In this document: positions 36,088 to 49,738 of the stretch, one piece after another
Layout of the letters: each line of letters starts with the position of its first letter
Position numbering within the stretch: position 1 is the first letter of the stretch
Source of the DNA: Ctena decussata
Taxonomy: Eukaryota > Mollusca > Bivalvia > Lucinida > Lucinidae
DNA length: 64,000 nucleotides
NCBI GenBank assembly: GCA_963989385.1
Contig: OZ022503.1
Coordinates: 51,768,858-51,832,857, forward strand
Direction of reading: 5' to 3'
Position numbers and translations under genes: made by a program
Notes under the pieces: model-generated
What the model was told of the DNA's origin: nothing
Databases searched by the model: none
The model's input: only the letters and a program-made list of their open reading frames with translations

Positions 36088-36306
36088 GCCCAGCAGGCAC
36101 ATGACGTCGTAATGATGTCGAAATGGTGTCACTGTGACGCCCCCATGCCGTATCGACGTCAATACTACGTCAGTCCGACGTCTTGTAACTGCTGGGCAGT
36201 AAAGTATATCCCAGCGGGCGCATGACGTCAGAATGACGTCGATATGTTGTAATCTGGTTGCGTCGACGTCAATGCGACGTCATTATAACGCTGTGTGCCA
36301 GCTGGG
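36088..36306. mobile_element. GACGTC-rich element pair (unit 10)
   Basis: 219 bp; consensus form. Confidence 0.68.
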
Positions 36307-37165
36307 TAGTATGAATCAATGTGCAGATCTGATCCATCTCTTTGGGCTTTCCATTAGGTATCAGAAAAAAATAATGAAATTAGAAGTCTGTCCACAGTCA
36401 CAACTGAGTATTCTATGTCCACGTTTCATTAGCATCGATCTTCAGACGAAGAAAGCAATTCGATAGGGAAAAGAAATGATGCCAAAATTTGTACATTTTG
36501 CCAAATTCTACATTTCGATCATACAAAACTAAAATTGACAAGAAAGAATTCATAACTGCCTTTTTAATTTATTTATTATTTTTTATTTGTTTTAATTATT
36601 GTAGAACTTAAATGTACAGATAATTAGTTGTGTCTGCGTGTGTGTTTTACTGCTCAAATTTTAGTATGTGCTACATAGAAATTTTGGCATGCATTTATTA
36701 TTCTAACGGACCACTAGGGTTTAGCTCCCATAAAGTGCGGGTCACTATGGTGCTTATATGGGTTCCATCTGTTTGTGCGACTCCACTTTGGTTGAAGGTA
36801 TATCATTGTAGAGTCCGGATGCGCTTAAACAGGCGCACAGGCTGCGACCTTGTACCCATGCCCCTGTGCTTGCGCCACGTCTATGTTGTAGAGACAGGCC
36901 GCAGTAAAAGTATCAAGGACGCAGTAGACAGACAGTAGACACTTCATTGGACAGTAAGTAGTATACAGAAAACCGCGAACAGCATGCACTTCTTTCCAGC
37001 ATGCTCCAAAAGGAAGAGCGAGTAGACAGCGCACAGTAGTCGGTAAACGGTAGACTTTAACGTAGAAAGAAACGTATTTTCCTTCGCACAGCTTAAAATA
37101 CATGTATGGGGGGATATAAAAGAAAAAATAATAAAACTAGAAAATAAATAAAGAAAAGCAGGCAA

Positions 37166-37285
37166 AAGTCTGCAACTCCCGGTATTCCCAGACGATTACC
37201 CATCCAAATACTTACCGGGTTCGACGTTGCTTAACTTCGGTGATCGGACGAGAATTGGTGTTTTCAAGGTCATATGGCGGTAGAC
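37166..37285 (-). rRNA. 5S rRNA gene or relative (unit 10)
   Basis: 120 nt; array consensus, with the upstream 'aacaattcc' variant. Confidence 0.82.
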
Positions 37286-37905
37286 AACAAAGTACCGATT
37301 TTTAACAATTCCAAAGTCTACTTTTGAGAGTTTGAGATAAGTAGAGTAGTTATAATATCCTGCAGTTTTTGCCACTGAGACACACATTGCAGGCCTAGTA
37401 GAGCAGTGGTATCAGGCTCTGCGCTGTTTGCAGTTCAGTCTCATCAAGACAGCGAACACAAAATGTTGAATCATCATTGAATCAACGTTGATTCAATGTG
37501 ATTCAATAGTTTGTGATCAGTTGGTGAACTAAAGCAAAGTACCTTCAAGAAGCCTCTTTATCACTAAGTAAAAGTTTGCGCCTCATATAATCAGCTATGT
37601 CTAAAGTAACATGTAACCGTCAATATCAACGTTAATTCAAGGTCATAGTATTTAACGTGAATGACACGCCGTTGTTTCAGCGTTGTGTGTCAGCTGAGCA
37701 TGAGCTGTTCAGTTCAATTCTCCTAACGACGTTCCCCAAGTGGCACAGCGGTACGTAACCATAGTTGCACGCACTTGTCGCCGTGTTTGCCGGGAGGCCG
37801 GGTGATGGTCTAAATATATATAGTGTTGTTTGCCAAAGTGTTGCTTACTACGCGAAAAGAACAAATTCCTTTTTTTGTAATATTACTGCGCATTCTTTAA
37901 GAGCT

Positions 37906-38064
37906 GGAGCGGCTGTAGTGTAGTGTATAACACTCCAGACTACCAATCTAGGGGTCGCAAGATCGATCCCCCGCTTCTCCGGTCTTTCGGATGAGACTAT
38001 AAACCGAGGTCCCGTCTCCATATGAACTCATTGTTGGTGGGACGTTAAACCCGAGTTCACTCAC
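37906..38064 (+). mobile_element. SINE-P (unit 10)
   Basis: 159 bp; 'gaactcattg' but 'ccgaggtccc', so intermediate between unit 9 and the consensus. Confidence 0.87.
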
Positions 38065-38108
38065 TCTTTAAGAGCTGTACCATCGGAAAAATACCACATG
38101 CGACGAGA

Positions 38109-38309
38109 TGATGATGGATGATGACTTGTGATTTTACGTCCTTTTCAACAGTATTTCAGTTATATCAGGACGATGGAAAGATGATAATGAAAGGATGTGT
38201 GCAATGGAACCCCGTTTACGGTAGGAAAGATTCTCGCCTCAAGCGGGATTCGAACCCGGTCCGCTAGATCAGTAGGCCAACGCTTAACCCACTGAGCTAC
38301 CGGGGCTCC
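38109..38309 (-). mobile_element. SINE-M (unit 11)
   Basis: 201 bp; unit-10-type body. Confidence 0.87.
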
Positions 38310-39900
38310 CATGCGACGAGAAGAATCAGCCCAGTCTGTGGTAACATTTATGCGTTCACAACATGTATAAACAATCTTGAGCATCATATACTGGAGCGCC
38401 GTAAAGTGTGAGAAAGGAATTGACACTAATCGGACTGCATTCGCTTTTACCAAGATGGGGTGAAACCTTGCATATACCTCGTGTCGTGATAAAGAACCAG
38501 TCCTATGTTATACGCGTGTCTAGACTGGATGCATGCGCAATCAGAACAGGGTAGACTACACATGAGCGTAGACATATCTTGGCACTTCCTGGTTGCGAAT
38601 ACATATTTTGCTTCAAACATTATGGGCTGCACGCACATTTTTCCTTGCGGAGGCCATTTTAAGTCATGTCGTGATAAAATCAGCCTTATCATACATGCAA
38701 AACACATATGTCCAGACTAGTCTGTGCACTAGCACAAACAGAACTGGGTAGGTGCACTAAGTATGCCTTCTGGGAATCAAACAGTGCACTGCACTTACTC
38801 CGACAGATTACACAGTTGCATAGACTTATCTTGGTACCCAAGTTTGCGTACAGCGTCAAACATATTTTGCCCGCACAAGGCTCATAACTTTCAACACAAG
38901 GGATGAGCATAAAATGCACGTGCAAATATGACCGACCATTGATTGTCTTGATTATAAGAGCCATACCCTTGGAAAATTGCCACATGTGACGAGAAGAATC
39001 AGCCCAGTCTGTGGTAACAGTTATGCGTTCACAACATATGTATAAACAATCTTGAGTATCATACACTGGAGCGCCGTAAAGTGTGCTAAAGGAATTGACA
39101 CTAATCGGACTGCATTCGCTTTAACCAAGATGGGGTGAAACACATTTTTCCTTGCGCATACCTCGTGTCGTGATAAAACCAGTCCTATGTCATACGCAAA
39201 ACACGCGTGTCTAGACTGGATGCATGCGCAATTAGAACAGGGTAGACTACACATTGGGTAGACATATCTTGGTACTGCCTGGTTACGTATACATACACAT
39301 TTCCCCACAAAAACATTATGGGCTGAACACTCATTTTTCCTTGCGCAGGCCGTTTGAGTCTTGTCGTGATAAAATCAGCCTGATGATGTATGCAAAACAC
39401 CTAAGTCCAGACTAGTCTGTGCACTAGCACAATCAGAACAGGGTAGGCGCAATAAGTATGCCTTCTGGGAACCAAACAGTGCACTGCACTTACTCTGACA
39501 GACTGCGCAGTTGCATAGACTTATCTTGGTACCCACTTTTTGCGCATAGCCGCAAACATATTTTGCTCGGACAAGGTTCATAACGTTCAACAAAAGAGAT
39601 GAGCCTAAAATGCACGTGCAAATATTACCGACCCTTGATTATCAATGATGTAACCCAAGAGCTGTTAGATTAACAAACAATTGCCGCAGTAATCCTAAAT
39701 TTTGGGATAGATGTATCTGAGAAATCAGTTTAGAATCAGATCAAGATGTGCAATGCGTCATATCCTATCAGTATTTTTGACACTCTATCGGCTAGTATAA
39801 GCACCTGTTCAAATTTTAGAATAATTACAGTAATTTACAGGTGTCCCAATAGAGAGGGAAAATTAAACCGATGCAAACTGTTTGAACAGCATTACAGTAC

Positions 39901-40119
39901 GCCCAGCAGGCACATGACGTCGTAATGATGTCGAAATGGTGTCACTGTGACGCCCCCATGCCGTATCGACGTCAATACTACGTCAGTCCGACGTCTTGTA
40001 ACTGCTGGGCAGTAAAGTATATCCCAGCGGGCGCATGACGTCAGAATGACGTCGATATGTTGTAATCTGGTTGCGTCGACGTCAATGCGACGTCATTATA
40101 ACGCTGTGTGCCAGCTGGG
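39901..40119. mobile_element. GACGTC-rich element pair (unit 11)
   Basis: 219 bp; consensus form. Confidence 0.68.
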
Positions 40120-40974
40120 TAGTATGAATCAATGTGCAGATCTGATCCATCTCTTTGGGCTTTCCATTAGGTATCAGAAAAAAATAATGAAATTAGAAGT
40201 CTGTCCACAGTCACAACTGAGTATTCTATGTCCACGTTTCATTAGCATCGATCTTCAGACGAAGAAAGCAATTCGATAGGGAAAAGAAATGATGCCAAAA
40301 TTTGTACATTTTGCCAAATTCTACATTTCGATCATACAAAACTAAAATTGACAAGAAAGAATTCATAACTGCCTTTTTAATTTATTTATTATTTTTCATT
40401 TGTTTTAATTATTGCAGAACTTAAATGTACAGATAATTAGTTGTGTCTGCGTGTGTGTTTTACTGCTCAAATTTTAGTATGTGCTACATAGAAATTTTGG
40501 CATGCATTTATTATTCTAACGGACCACTAGGGTTTAGCTCCCATAAAGTGCGGGTCACTATGGTGCTTATATGGGTTCCATCTGTTTGTGCGACTCCACT
40601 TTGGTTGAAGGTATATCATTGTAGAGTCCGGATGCGCTTAAACAGGCGCACAGGCTGCGACCTTGTACCCATGCCCCTGTACTTGCGCCACGTCTATGTT
40701 GTAGAGACAGGCCGCAGTAAAAGTATCAAGGACGCAGTAGACAGACAGTAGACACTTCATTGGACAGTAAGTAGTATACAGAAAACCGCGAACAGCATGC
40801 ACTTCTTTTCAGCATGCTCCAAAAGGAAGAGCGAGTAGACAGCGCACAGTAGTCGGTAAACGGTAGACTTTAACGTAGAAAGAAACGTATTTTCCTTCGC
40901 ACAGCTTAAAATACATGTATGGGGGGATATAAAAAAAAAAATAATAAAACTAGAAAATAAAGAAAAGCAGGCAA

Positions 40975-41094
40975 AAGTCTGCAACTCCCGGTATTTCCAG
41001 ACGATTACCCATCCAAATACTTACCGGGTTCGACGTTGCTTAACTTCGGTGATCGGACGAGAATTGGTGTTTTCAAGGTCATATGGCGGTAGAC
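40975..41094 (-). rRNA. 5S rRNA gene or relative (unit 11)
   Basis: 120 nt; CTGGAAATACC instead of CTGGGAATACC, which alters the strongly conserved loop E flank. Confidence 0.8.
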
Positions 41095-41714
41095 AACAAA
41101 GTACCGATTTTTAACATTTCCAAAGTCTACTTTTGAGAGTTTGAGATAAGTAGAATAGTTATAATATCCTGCAGTTTTTGCCACTGAGACACACATTGCA
41201 GGCCTAGTAGAGCAGTGGTATCAGGCTCTGCGCTGTTTGCAGTTCAGTCTCATCAAGACAGCGAACACAAAATGTTGAATCATCATTGAATCAACGTTGA
41301 TTCAATGTGATTCAATATTTTGTGATCAGTTGGTGAACTAAAGCAAAGTACCTTCAAGAAGCCTCTTTATCACTAAGTAAAAGTTTGCGCCTCATATAAT
41401 CAGCTATGTCTAAAGTAACATGTAACCGTCAATATCAACGTTAATTCAAGGTCATAGTATTTAACGTGAATGACACGCCGTTGTTTCAGCGTTGTGTGTC
41501 AGCTGAGCATGAGCTGTTCAGTTCAATTCTCCTAACGACGTTCCCCAAGTGGCACAGCGGTACGTAACCATAGTTGCACGCACTTGTCGCCGTGTTTGCC
41601 GGGAGGCCGGGTGATGGTCTAAATATATATAGTGTTGTTTGCCAAAGTGTTGCTTACTACGCGAAAAGAACAAATTCCTTTTTTTGTAATATTACTGCGC
41701 ATTCTTTAAGAGCT

Positions 41715-41873
41715 GGAGCGGCTGTAGTGTAGTGTATAACACTCCAGACTACCAATCTAGGGGTCGCAAGATCGATCCCCCGCTTCTCCGGTCTTTCGGA
41801 TGAGACTATAAACCGAGGTCCCGTCTCCATATGAACTCGTTGTTGGTGGGATGTTAAACCCGAGTTCACTCAC
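41715..41873 (+). mobile_element. SINE-P (unit 11)
   Basis: 159 bp; tail region 'gggatgttaaaccc' instead of 'gggacgttaaaccc'. Confidence 0.87.
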
Positions 41874-41917
41874 TCTTTAAGAGCTGTACCATCGGAAAAA
41901 TACCACATGCGACGAGA

Positions 41918-42118
41918 TGATGATGGATGATGACTTGTGATTTTACGTCCTTTTCAACAGTATTTCAGTTATATCAGGACGATGGAAGGATGATAATGAA
42001 AGGCTGTGTGCAATGGAACCCCGTTTACGGTAGGAAAGATTCTCGCCTCAAGCGGGATTCGAACCCGGTCCGCTAGATCAGTAGGCCAACGCTTAACCCA
42101 CTGAGCTACCGGGGCTCC
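41918..42118 (-). mobile_element. SINE-M (unit 12)
   Basis: 201 bp; consensus form with intact boxes A and B. Confidence 0.88.
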
Positions 42119-43710
42119 CATGCGACGAGAAGAATCAGCCCAGTCTGTGGTAACATTTATGCGTTCACAACATGTATAAACAATCTTGAGCATCATATAC
42201 TGGAGCGCCGTAAAGTGTGAGAAAGGAATTGACACTAATCGGACTGCATTCGCTTTTACCAAGATGGGGTGAAACCTTGAATATACCTCGTGTCGTCATA
42301 AAAAACCAGTCCTATTTTATACGCGTGTCTAGACTGGATGCATGCGCAATCAGAACAGGGTAGACTACACATGAGCGTAGACATATCTTGGCACTTCCTG
42401 GTTGCGAATACATATTTTGCTTCAAACATTATGGGCTGCACGCACATTTTTCCTTGCGGAGGCCATTTTAAGTCATGTCGTGATAAAATCAGCCTTATCA
42501 TACATGCAAAACACATATGTCCAGACTAGTCTGTGCACTAGCACAAACAGAACTGGGTAGGTGCACTAAGTATACCTTCTGGGAATCAAACAGTGCACTG
42601 CACTTACTCCGACAGATTACACAGTTGCATAGACTTATCTTGGTACCCAAGTTTGCGTACAGCGTCAAACATATTTTGCCCGCACAAGGCTCATAACTTT
42701 CAACACAAGGGATGAGCATAAAATGCACGTGCAAATATGACCGACCATTGATTGTCTTGATTATAAGAGCCATACCCTTGGAAAATTGCCACATGTGACG
42801 AGAAGAATCAGCCCAGTCTGTGGTAACAGTTATGCGTTCACAACATATGTATAAAAAATCTTGAGTATCATACACTGGAGCGCCGTAAAGTGTGCTAAAG
42901 GAATTGACACTAATCGGACTGCATTCGCTTTAACCAAGATGGGGTGAAACACATTTTTCCTTGCGCATACCTCGTGTCGTGATAAAACCAGTCCTATGTC
43001 ATACGCAAAACACGCGTGTCTAGACTGGATGCATGCGCAATTAGAACAGGGTAGACTACACATTGGGTAGACATATCTTGGTACTGCCTGGTTACGTATA
43101 CATACACATTTCCCCACAAAAACATTATGGGCTGAACACTCATTTTTCCTTGCGCAGGCCGTTTGAGTCTTGTCGTGATAAAATCAGCATGATGATGTAT
43201 GCAAAAACACCTAAGTCCAGACTAGTCTGTGCACTAGCACAATCAGAACAGGGTAGGCGCAATAAGTATGCCTTCTGGGAACCAAACAGTGCACTGCACT
43301 TACTCTGACAGACTGCGCAGTTGCATAGACTTATCTTGGTACCCACTTTTTGCGCATAGCCGCAAACATATTTTGCTCGGACAAGGTTCATAACGTTCAA
43401 CAAAAGAGATGAGCCTAAAATGCACGTGCAAATATTACCGACCCTTGATTATCAATGATGTAACCCAAGAGCTGTTAGATTAACAAACAATTGCCAAAGT
43501 AATCCTAAATTTTGGGATAGATGTATCTGAGAAATCAGTTTAGAATCAGATCAAGATGTGCAATGCGTCATATCCTATCAGTATTTTTGACACTCTATCG
43601 GCTAGTATAAGCACCTGTTCAAATTTTAGAATAATTACAGTAATTTACAGGTGTCCCAATAGAGAGGGAAAATTAAACCGATGCAAACTGTTTGAACAGC
43701 ATTACAGTAC

Positions 43711-43928
43711 GCCCAGCAGGCACATGACGTCGTAATGATGTCGAAATGGTGTCACTGTGACGCCCCCATGCCGTATCGACGTCAATACTACGTCAGTCCG
43801 ACGTCTTGTAACTGCTGGGCAGTAAAGTATATCCCAGCGGGCGCATGACGTCAGAATGACGTCGATATGTTGTAATCTGGTTGCGTCGACGTCAATGCGA
43901 CGTCATTATAACGCTGTTGCCAGCTGGG
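43711..43928. mobile_element. GACGTC-rich element pair (unit 12)
   Basis: 218 bp; one base lost in the right terminal repeat of the second element. Confidence 0.67.
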
Positions 43929-44784
43929 TAGTATGAATCAATGTGCAGATCTGATCCATCTCTTTGGGCTTTCCATTAGGTATCAGAAAAAAATAATGAA
44001 ATTAGAAGTCTGTCCACAGTCACAACTGAGTATTCTATGTCCACGTTTCATTAGCATCGATCTTCAGACGAAGAAAGCAATTCGATAGGGAAAAGAAATG
44101 CCAAAATTTGTACATTTTGCCAAATTCTACATTTCGATCATACAAAACTAAAATTGACAAGAAAGAATTCATAACTGCCTTTTTAATTTATTTATTATTT
44201 TTTATTTGTTTTAATTATTGCAGAACTTAAATGTACAGATAATTAGTTGTGTCTGCGTGTGTGTTTTACTGCTCAAATTTTAGTATGTGCTACATAGAAA
44301 TTTTGGCATGCATTTATTATTCTAACGGACCACTAGGGTTTAGCTCCCATAAAGTGCGGGTCACTATGGTGCTTATATGGGTTCCATCTGTTTGTGCGAC
44401 TCCACTTTGGTTGAAGGTATATCATTGTAGAGTCCGGAGGCGCTTAAACAGGCGCACAGGCTGCGACCTTGTACCCATGCCCCTGTGCTTGCGCCACGTC
44501 TATGTTGTAGAGACAGGCCGCAGTAAAAGTATCAAGGACGCAGTAGACAGACAGTAGACACTTCATTGGACAGTAAGTAGTATACAGAAAACCGCGGACA
44601 GCATGCACTTCTTTTCAGCATGCTCCAAAAGGAAGAGCGAGTAGACAGCGCACAGTAGTCGGTAAACGGTAGACTTTAACGTAGAAAGAAACGTATTTTC
44701 CTTCGCACAGCTTAAAATACATGTATGGGGGGATATAAAAGAAAAAATAATAAAACTAGAAAATAAATAAAGAAAAGCAGGCAA

Positions 44785-44904
44785 AAGTCTGCAACTCCCG
44801 GTATTCCCAGACAATTACCCATCCAAATACTTACCGGGTTCGACGTTGTTTAACTTCGGTGATCGGACGAGAATTGGTGTTTTCAAGGTCATATGGCGGT
44901 AGAC
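44785..44904 (-). rRNA. 5S rRNA gene or relative (unit 12)
   Basis: 120 nt; two changes, GGGTAATTGTCTGG (instead of AATCG) and AAGTTAAACAACG (instead of AAGCAACG) in the box A region. Both are G/C-to-A/T transitions. Confidence 0.79.
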
Positions 44905-45524
44905 AACAAAGTACCGATTTTTAACATTTCCAAAGTCTACTTTTGAGAGTTTGAGATAAGTAGAATAGTTATAATATCCTGCAGTTTTTGCCACTGAGAC
45001 ACACATTGCAGGCCTAGTAGAGCAGTGGTATCAGGCTCTGCGCTGTTTGCAGTTCAGTCTCATCAAGACAGCGAACACAAAATGTTGAATCATCATTGAA
45101 TCAACGTTGATTCAATGTGATTCAATATTTTGTGATCAGTTGGTGAACTAAAGCAAAGTACCTTCAAGAAGCCTCTTTATCACTAAGTAAAAGTTTGCGC
45201 CTCATATAATCAGCTATGTCTAAAGTAACATGTAACCGTCAATATCAACGTTAATTCAAGGTCATAGTATTTAACGTGAATGACACGCCGTTGTTTCAGC
45301 GTTGTGTGTCAGCTGAGCATGAGCTGTTCAGTTCAATTCTCCTAACGACGTTCCCCAAGTGGCACAGCGGTACGTAACCATAGTTGCACGCACTTGTCGC
45401 CGTGTTTGCCGGGAGGCCGGGTGATGGTCTAAATATATATAGTGTTGTTTGCCAAAGTGTTGCTTACTACGCGAAAAGAACAAATTCCTTTTTTTGTAAT
45501 ATTACTGCGCATTCTTTAAGAGCT

Positions 45525-45683
45525 GGAGCGGCTGTAGTGTAGTGTATAACACTCCAGACTACCAATCTAGGGGTCGCAAGATCGATCCCCCGCTTCTCCG
45601 GTCTTTCGGATGAGACTATAAACCGAGGTCCCGTCTCCATATGAACTCGTTGTTGGTGGGACGTTAAACCCGAGTTCACTCAC
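45525..45683 (+). mobile_element. SINE-P (unit 12)
   Basis: 159 bp; direct repeats intact. Confidence 0.87.
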
Positions 45684-45727
45684 TCTTTAAGAGCTGTACC
45701 ATCGGAAAAATACCACATGCGACGAGA

Positions 45728-45928
45728 TGATGATGGATGATGACTTGTGATTTTACGTCCTTTTCAACAGTATTTCAGTTATATCAGGACGATGGAAGGA
45801 TGATAATGAAAGGCTGTGTGCAATGGAACCCCGTTTACGGTAGGAAAGATTCTCGCCTCAAGCGGGATTCGAACCCGGTCCGCTAGATCAGTAGGCCAAC
45901 GCTTAACCCACTGAGCTACCGGGGCTCC
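45728..45928 (-). mobile_element. SINE-M (unit 13)
   Basis: 201 bp; consensus form. Confidence 0.88.
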
Positions 45929-47517
45929 CATGCGACGAGAAGAATCAGCCCAGTCTGTGGTAACATTTATGCGTTCACAACATGTATAAACAATCTTGAG
46001 CATCATATACTGGAGCGCCGTAAAGTGTGAGAAAGGAATTGACACTAATCGGACTGCATTCGCTTTAACCAAGATGGGGTGAAACCTTGCATATACCTCG
46101 TGTCGTGATAAAACCAGTCCTATGTTATACGCGTGTCTAGACTGGATGCATGCGCAATCAGAACAGGGTAGACTACACATGAGCGTAGACATATCTTGGC
46201 ACTTCCTGGTTGCGAATACATATTTTGCTTCAAACATTATGGGCTGCACGCACATTTTTCCTTGCGGAGGCCATTTTAAGTCATGTCGTGATAAAATCAG
46301 CCTTATCATACATGCAAAACACATATGTCCAGACTAGTCTGTGCACTAGCACAAACAGAACTGGGTAGGTGCACTAAGTATGCCTTCTGGGAATCAAACA
46401 GTGCACTGCACTTACTCCGACAGATTACACAGTTGCATAGACTTATCTTGGTACCCAAGTTTGCGTACAGCGTCAAACATATTTTGCCCGCACAAGGCTC
46501 ATAACTTTCAACACAAGGGATGAGCATAAAATGCACGTGCAAATATGACCGACCATTGATTGTCTTGATTATAAGAGCCATACCCTTGGAAAATTGGCAC
46601 ATGTGACGAGAAGAATCAGCCCAGTCTGTGGTAACAGTTATGCGTTCACAACATATGTATAAACAATCTTGAGTATCATACACTGGAGCGCCGTAAAGTG
46701 TGCTAAAGGAATTGACACTAATCGGACTGCATTCGCTTTAACCAAGATGGGGTGAAACACATTTTTCCTTGCGCATACCTCGTGTCGTGATAAAACCAGT
46801 CCTATGTCATACGCAAAACACGCGTGTCTAGACTGGATGCATGCGCAATTAGAACAGGGTAGACTACACATTGGGTAGACATATCTTGGTACTGCCTGGT
46901 TACGTATACATACACATTTCCCCACAAAAACATTATGGGCTGAACACTCATTTTTCCTTGCGCAGGCCGTTTGAGTCTTGTCGTGATAAAATCAGCCTGA
47001 TGATGTATGCAAAACACCTAAGTCCAGACTAGTCTGTGCACTAGCACAATCAGAACAGGGTAGGCGCAATAAGTATGCCTTCTGGGAACCAAACAGTGCA
47101 CTGCACTTACTCTGACAGACTGCGCAGTTGCATAGACTTATCTTGGTACCCACTTTTTGCGCATAGCCGCAAACATATTTTGCTCGGACAAGGTTCATAA
47201 CGTTCAACAAAAGAGATGAGCCTAAAATGCACGTGCAAATATTACCGACCCTTGATTATCAATGATGTAACCCAAGAGCTGTTAGATTAACAAACAATTG
47301 CCGCAGTAATCCTAAATTTTGGGATAGATGTATCTGAGAAATCAGTTTAGAATCAGATCAAGATGTGCAATGCGTCATATCCTATCAGTATTTTTGACAC
47401 TCTATCGGCTAGTATAAGCACCTGTTCAAATTTTAGAATAATTACAGTAATTTACAGGTGTCCCAATAGAGAGGGAAAATTAAACCGATGCAAACTGTTT
47501 GAACAGCATTACAGTAC

Positions 47518-47736
47518 GCCCAGCAGGCACATGACGTCGTAATGATGTCGAAATGGTGTCACTGTGACGCCCCCATGCCGTATCGACGTCAATACTACGT
47601 CAGTCCGACGTCTTGTAACTGCTGGGCAGTAAAGTATATCCCAGCGGGCGCATGACGTCAGAATGACGTCGATATGTTGTAATCTGGTTGCATCGACGTC
47701 AATGCGACGTCATTATAACGCTGTGTGCCAGCTGGG
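47518..47736. mobile_element. GACGTC-rich element pair (unit 13)
   Basis: 219 bp; 'tgcatcgacgtc' instead of 'tgcgtcgacgtc'. Confidence 0.68.
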
Positions 47737-48595
47737 TAGTATGAATCAATGTGCAGATCTGATCCATCTCTTTGGGCTTTCCATTAGGTATCAGAAAAAA
47801 ATAATGAAATTAGAAGTCTGTCCACAGTCACAACTGAGTATTCTATGTCCACGTTTCATTAGCATCGATCTTCAGACGAAGAAAGCAATTCGATAGGGAA
47901 AAGAAATGATGCCAAAATTTGTACATTTTGCCAAATTCTACATTTCGATCATACAAAACTAAAATTGACAAGAAAGAATTCATAACTGCCTTTTTAATTT
48001 ATTTATTATTTTTTATTTGTTTTAATTATTGCAGAACTTAAATGTACAGATAATTAGTTGTGTCTGCGTGTGTGTTTTACTGCTCAAATTTTAGTATGTG
48101 CTACATAGAAATTTTGGCATGCATTTATTATTCTAACGGACCACTAGGGTTTAGCTCCCATAAAGTGCGGGTCACTATGGTGCTTATATGGGTTCCATCT
48201 GTTTGTGCGACTCCACTTTGGTTGAAGGTATATCATTGTAGAGTCCGGATGCGCTTAAACAGGCGCACAGGCTGCGACCTTGTACCCATGCCCCTGTGCT
48301 TGCGCCACGTCTATGTTGTAGAGAAAGGCCGCAGTAAAAGTATCAAGGACGCAGTAGACAGACAGTAGACACTTCATTGGACAGTAAGTAGTATACAGAA
48401 AACCGCGAACAGCATGCACTTCTTTCCAGCATGCTCCAAAAGGAAGAGCGAGTAGACAGCGCACAGTAGTCGGTAAACGGTAGACTTTAACGTAGAAAGA
48501 AACGTATTTTCCTACGCACAGCTTAAAATACATGTATGGGGGGGTATTAAAGAAAAAATAATAAAACTAGAAAATAAATAAAGAAAAGCAGGCAA

Positions 48596-48715
48596 AAGTC
48601 TGCAACTCCCGGTATTCCCAGACGATTACCCATCCAAATACTTACCGGGTTCGACGTTGCTTAACTTCGGTGATCGGACGAGAATTGGTGTTTTCAAGGT
48701 CATATGGCGGTAGAC
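48596..48715 (-). rRNA. 5S rRNA gene or relative (unit 13)
   Basis: 120 nt; array consensus. Confidence 0.82.
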
Positions 48716-49334
48716 AACAAAGTACCGATTTTTAACAATTCCAAAGTCTACTTTTGAGAGTTTGAGATAAGTAGAATAGTTATAATATCCTGCAGTTTTT
48801 GCCACTGAGACACACATTGCAGGCCTAGTAGAGCAGTGGTATCAGGCTCTGCGCTGTTTGCAGTTCAGTCTCATCAAGACAGCGAACACAAAATGTTGAA
48901 CATCATTGAATCAACGTTGATTCAATGTGATTCAATAGTTTGTGATCAGTTGGTGAACTAAAGCAAAGTACCTTCAAGAAGCCTCTTTATCACTAAGTAA
49001 AAGTTTGCGCCTCATATAATCAGCTATGTCTAAAGTAACATGTAACCGTCAATATCAACGTTAATTCAAGGTCATAGTATTTAACGTGAATGACACGCCG
49101 TTGTTTCAGCGTTGTGTGTCAGCTGAGCATGAGCTGTTCAGTTCAATTCTCCTAACGACGTTCCCCAAGTGGCACAGCGGTACGTAACCATAGTTGCACG
49201 CACTTGTCGCCGTGTTTGCCGGGAGGCCGGGTGATGGTCTAAATATATATAGTGTTGTTTGCCAAAGTGTTGCTTACTACGCGAAAAGAACAAATTCCTT
49301 TTTTTGTAATATTACTGCGCATTCTTTAAGAGCT

Positions 49335-49493
49335 GGAGCGGCTGTAGTGTAGTGTATAACACTCCAGACTACCAATCTAGGGGTCGCAAGATCGATCCCC
49401 CGCTTCTCCGGTCTTTCGGATGAGACTATAAACCGAGGTCCCGTCTCCATATGAACTCGTTGTTGGTGGGACGTTAAACCCGAGTTCACTCAC
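49335..49493 (+). mobile_element. SINE-P (unit 13)
   Basis: 159 bp; direct repeats intact. Confidence 0.87.
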
Positions 49494-49537
49494 TCTTTAA
49501 GAGCTGTACCATCGGAAAAATACCACATGCGACGAGA

Positions 49538-49738
49538 TGATGATGGATGATGACTTGTGATTTTACGTCCTTTTCCACAGTATTTCAGTTATATCAGGAC
49601 GATGGAAGGATGATAATGAAAGGCTGTGTGCAATGGAACCCCGTTTACGGTAGGAAAGATTCTCGCCTCAAGCGGGATTCGAACCCGGTCCGCTAGATCA
49701 GTAGGCCAACGCTTAACCCACTGAGCTACCGGGGCTCC
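49538..49738 (-). mobile_element. SINE-M (unit 14)
   Basis: 201 bp; one body change (CTGTGGAAAAGG instead of CTGTTGAAAAGG). Confidence 0.87.

Larger units (their letters stand above)
34296..38108. repeat. Array unit 10
   Basis: 3,813 bp; counterpart of unit 17. Markers are 'ggaaagatgataatg', 'gataaagaacc', 'tttttctttgcgc', 'gcactatctctg', 'attgtagaac' and 'aacaattcc'. Private: 'gtagagtagtt' near 37344. Confidence 0.97.
38109..41917. repeat. Array unit 11
   Basis: 3,809 bp. The left ~400 bp match unit 10 ('ggaaagatg', 'gataaagaacc'). The remainder matches the general consensus ('gtttgagtc', 'ttgccgcag'), so it looks recombinant. Private: 'tgtacttgcgcc' and a longer A-run near 40931. Confidence 0.97.
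41918..45727. repeat. Array unit 12
   Basis: 3,810 bp. Private: 'gtcgtcataaa', 'cctattttatac', an extra A in 'gcaaaaacac' near 43201, loss of a base in 'cgctgttgccag' and a 3-bp loss in 'aagaaatgccaaaa' near 44095. Confidence 0.97.
45728..49537. repeat. Array unit 13
   Basis: 3,810 bp. Private: 'gaaaattggcac', 'gttgcatcgacg', 'gagaaaggccgc' and 'gggggggtattaaag'. The right part shares 'aacaattcc', 'ttgaacatc' and 'ttcaatagttt' with unit 14. Confidence 0.97.
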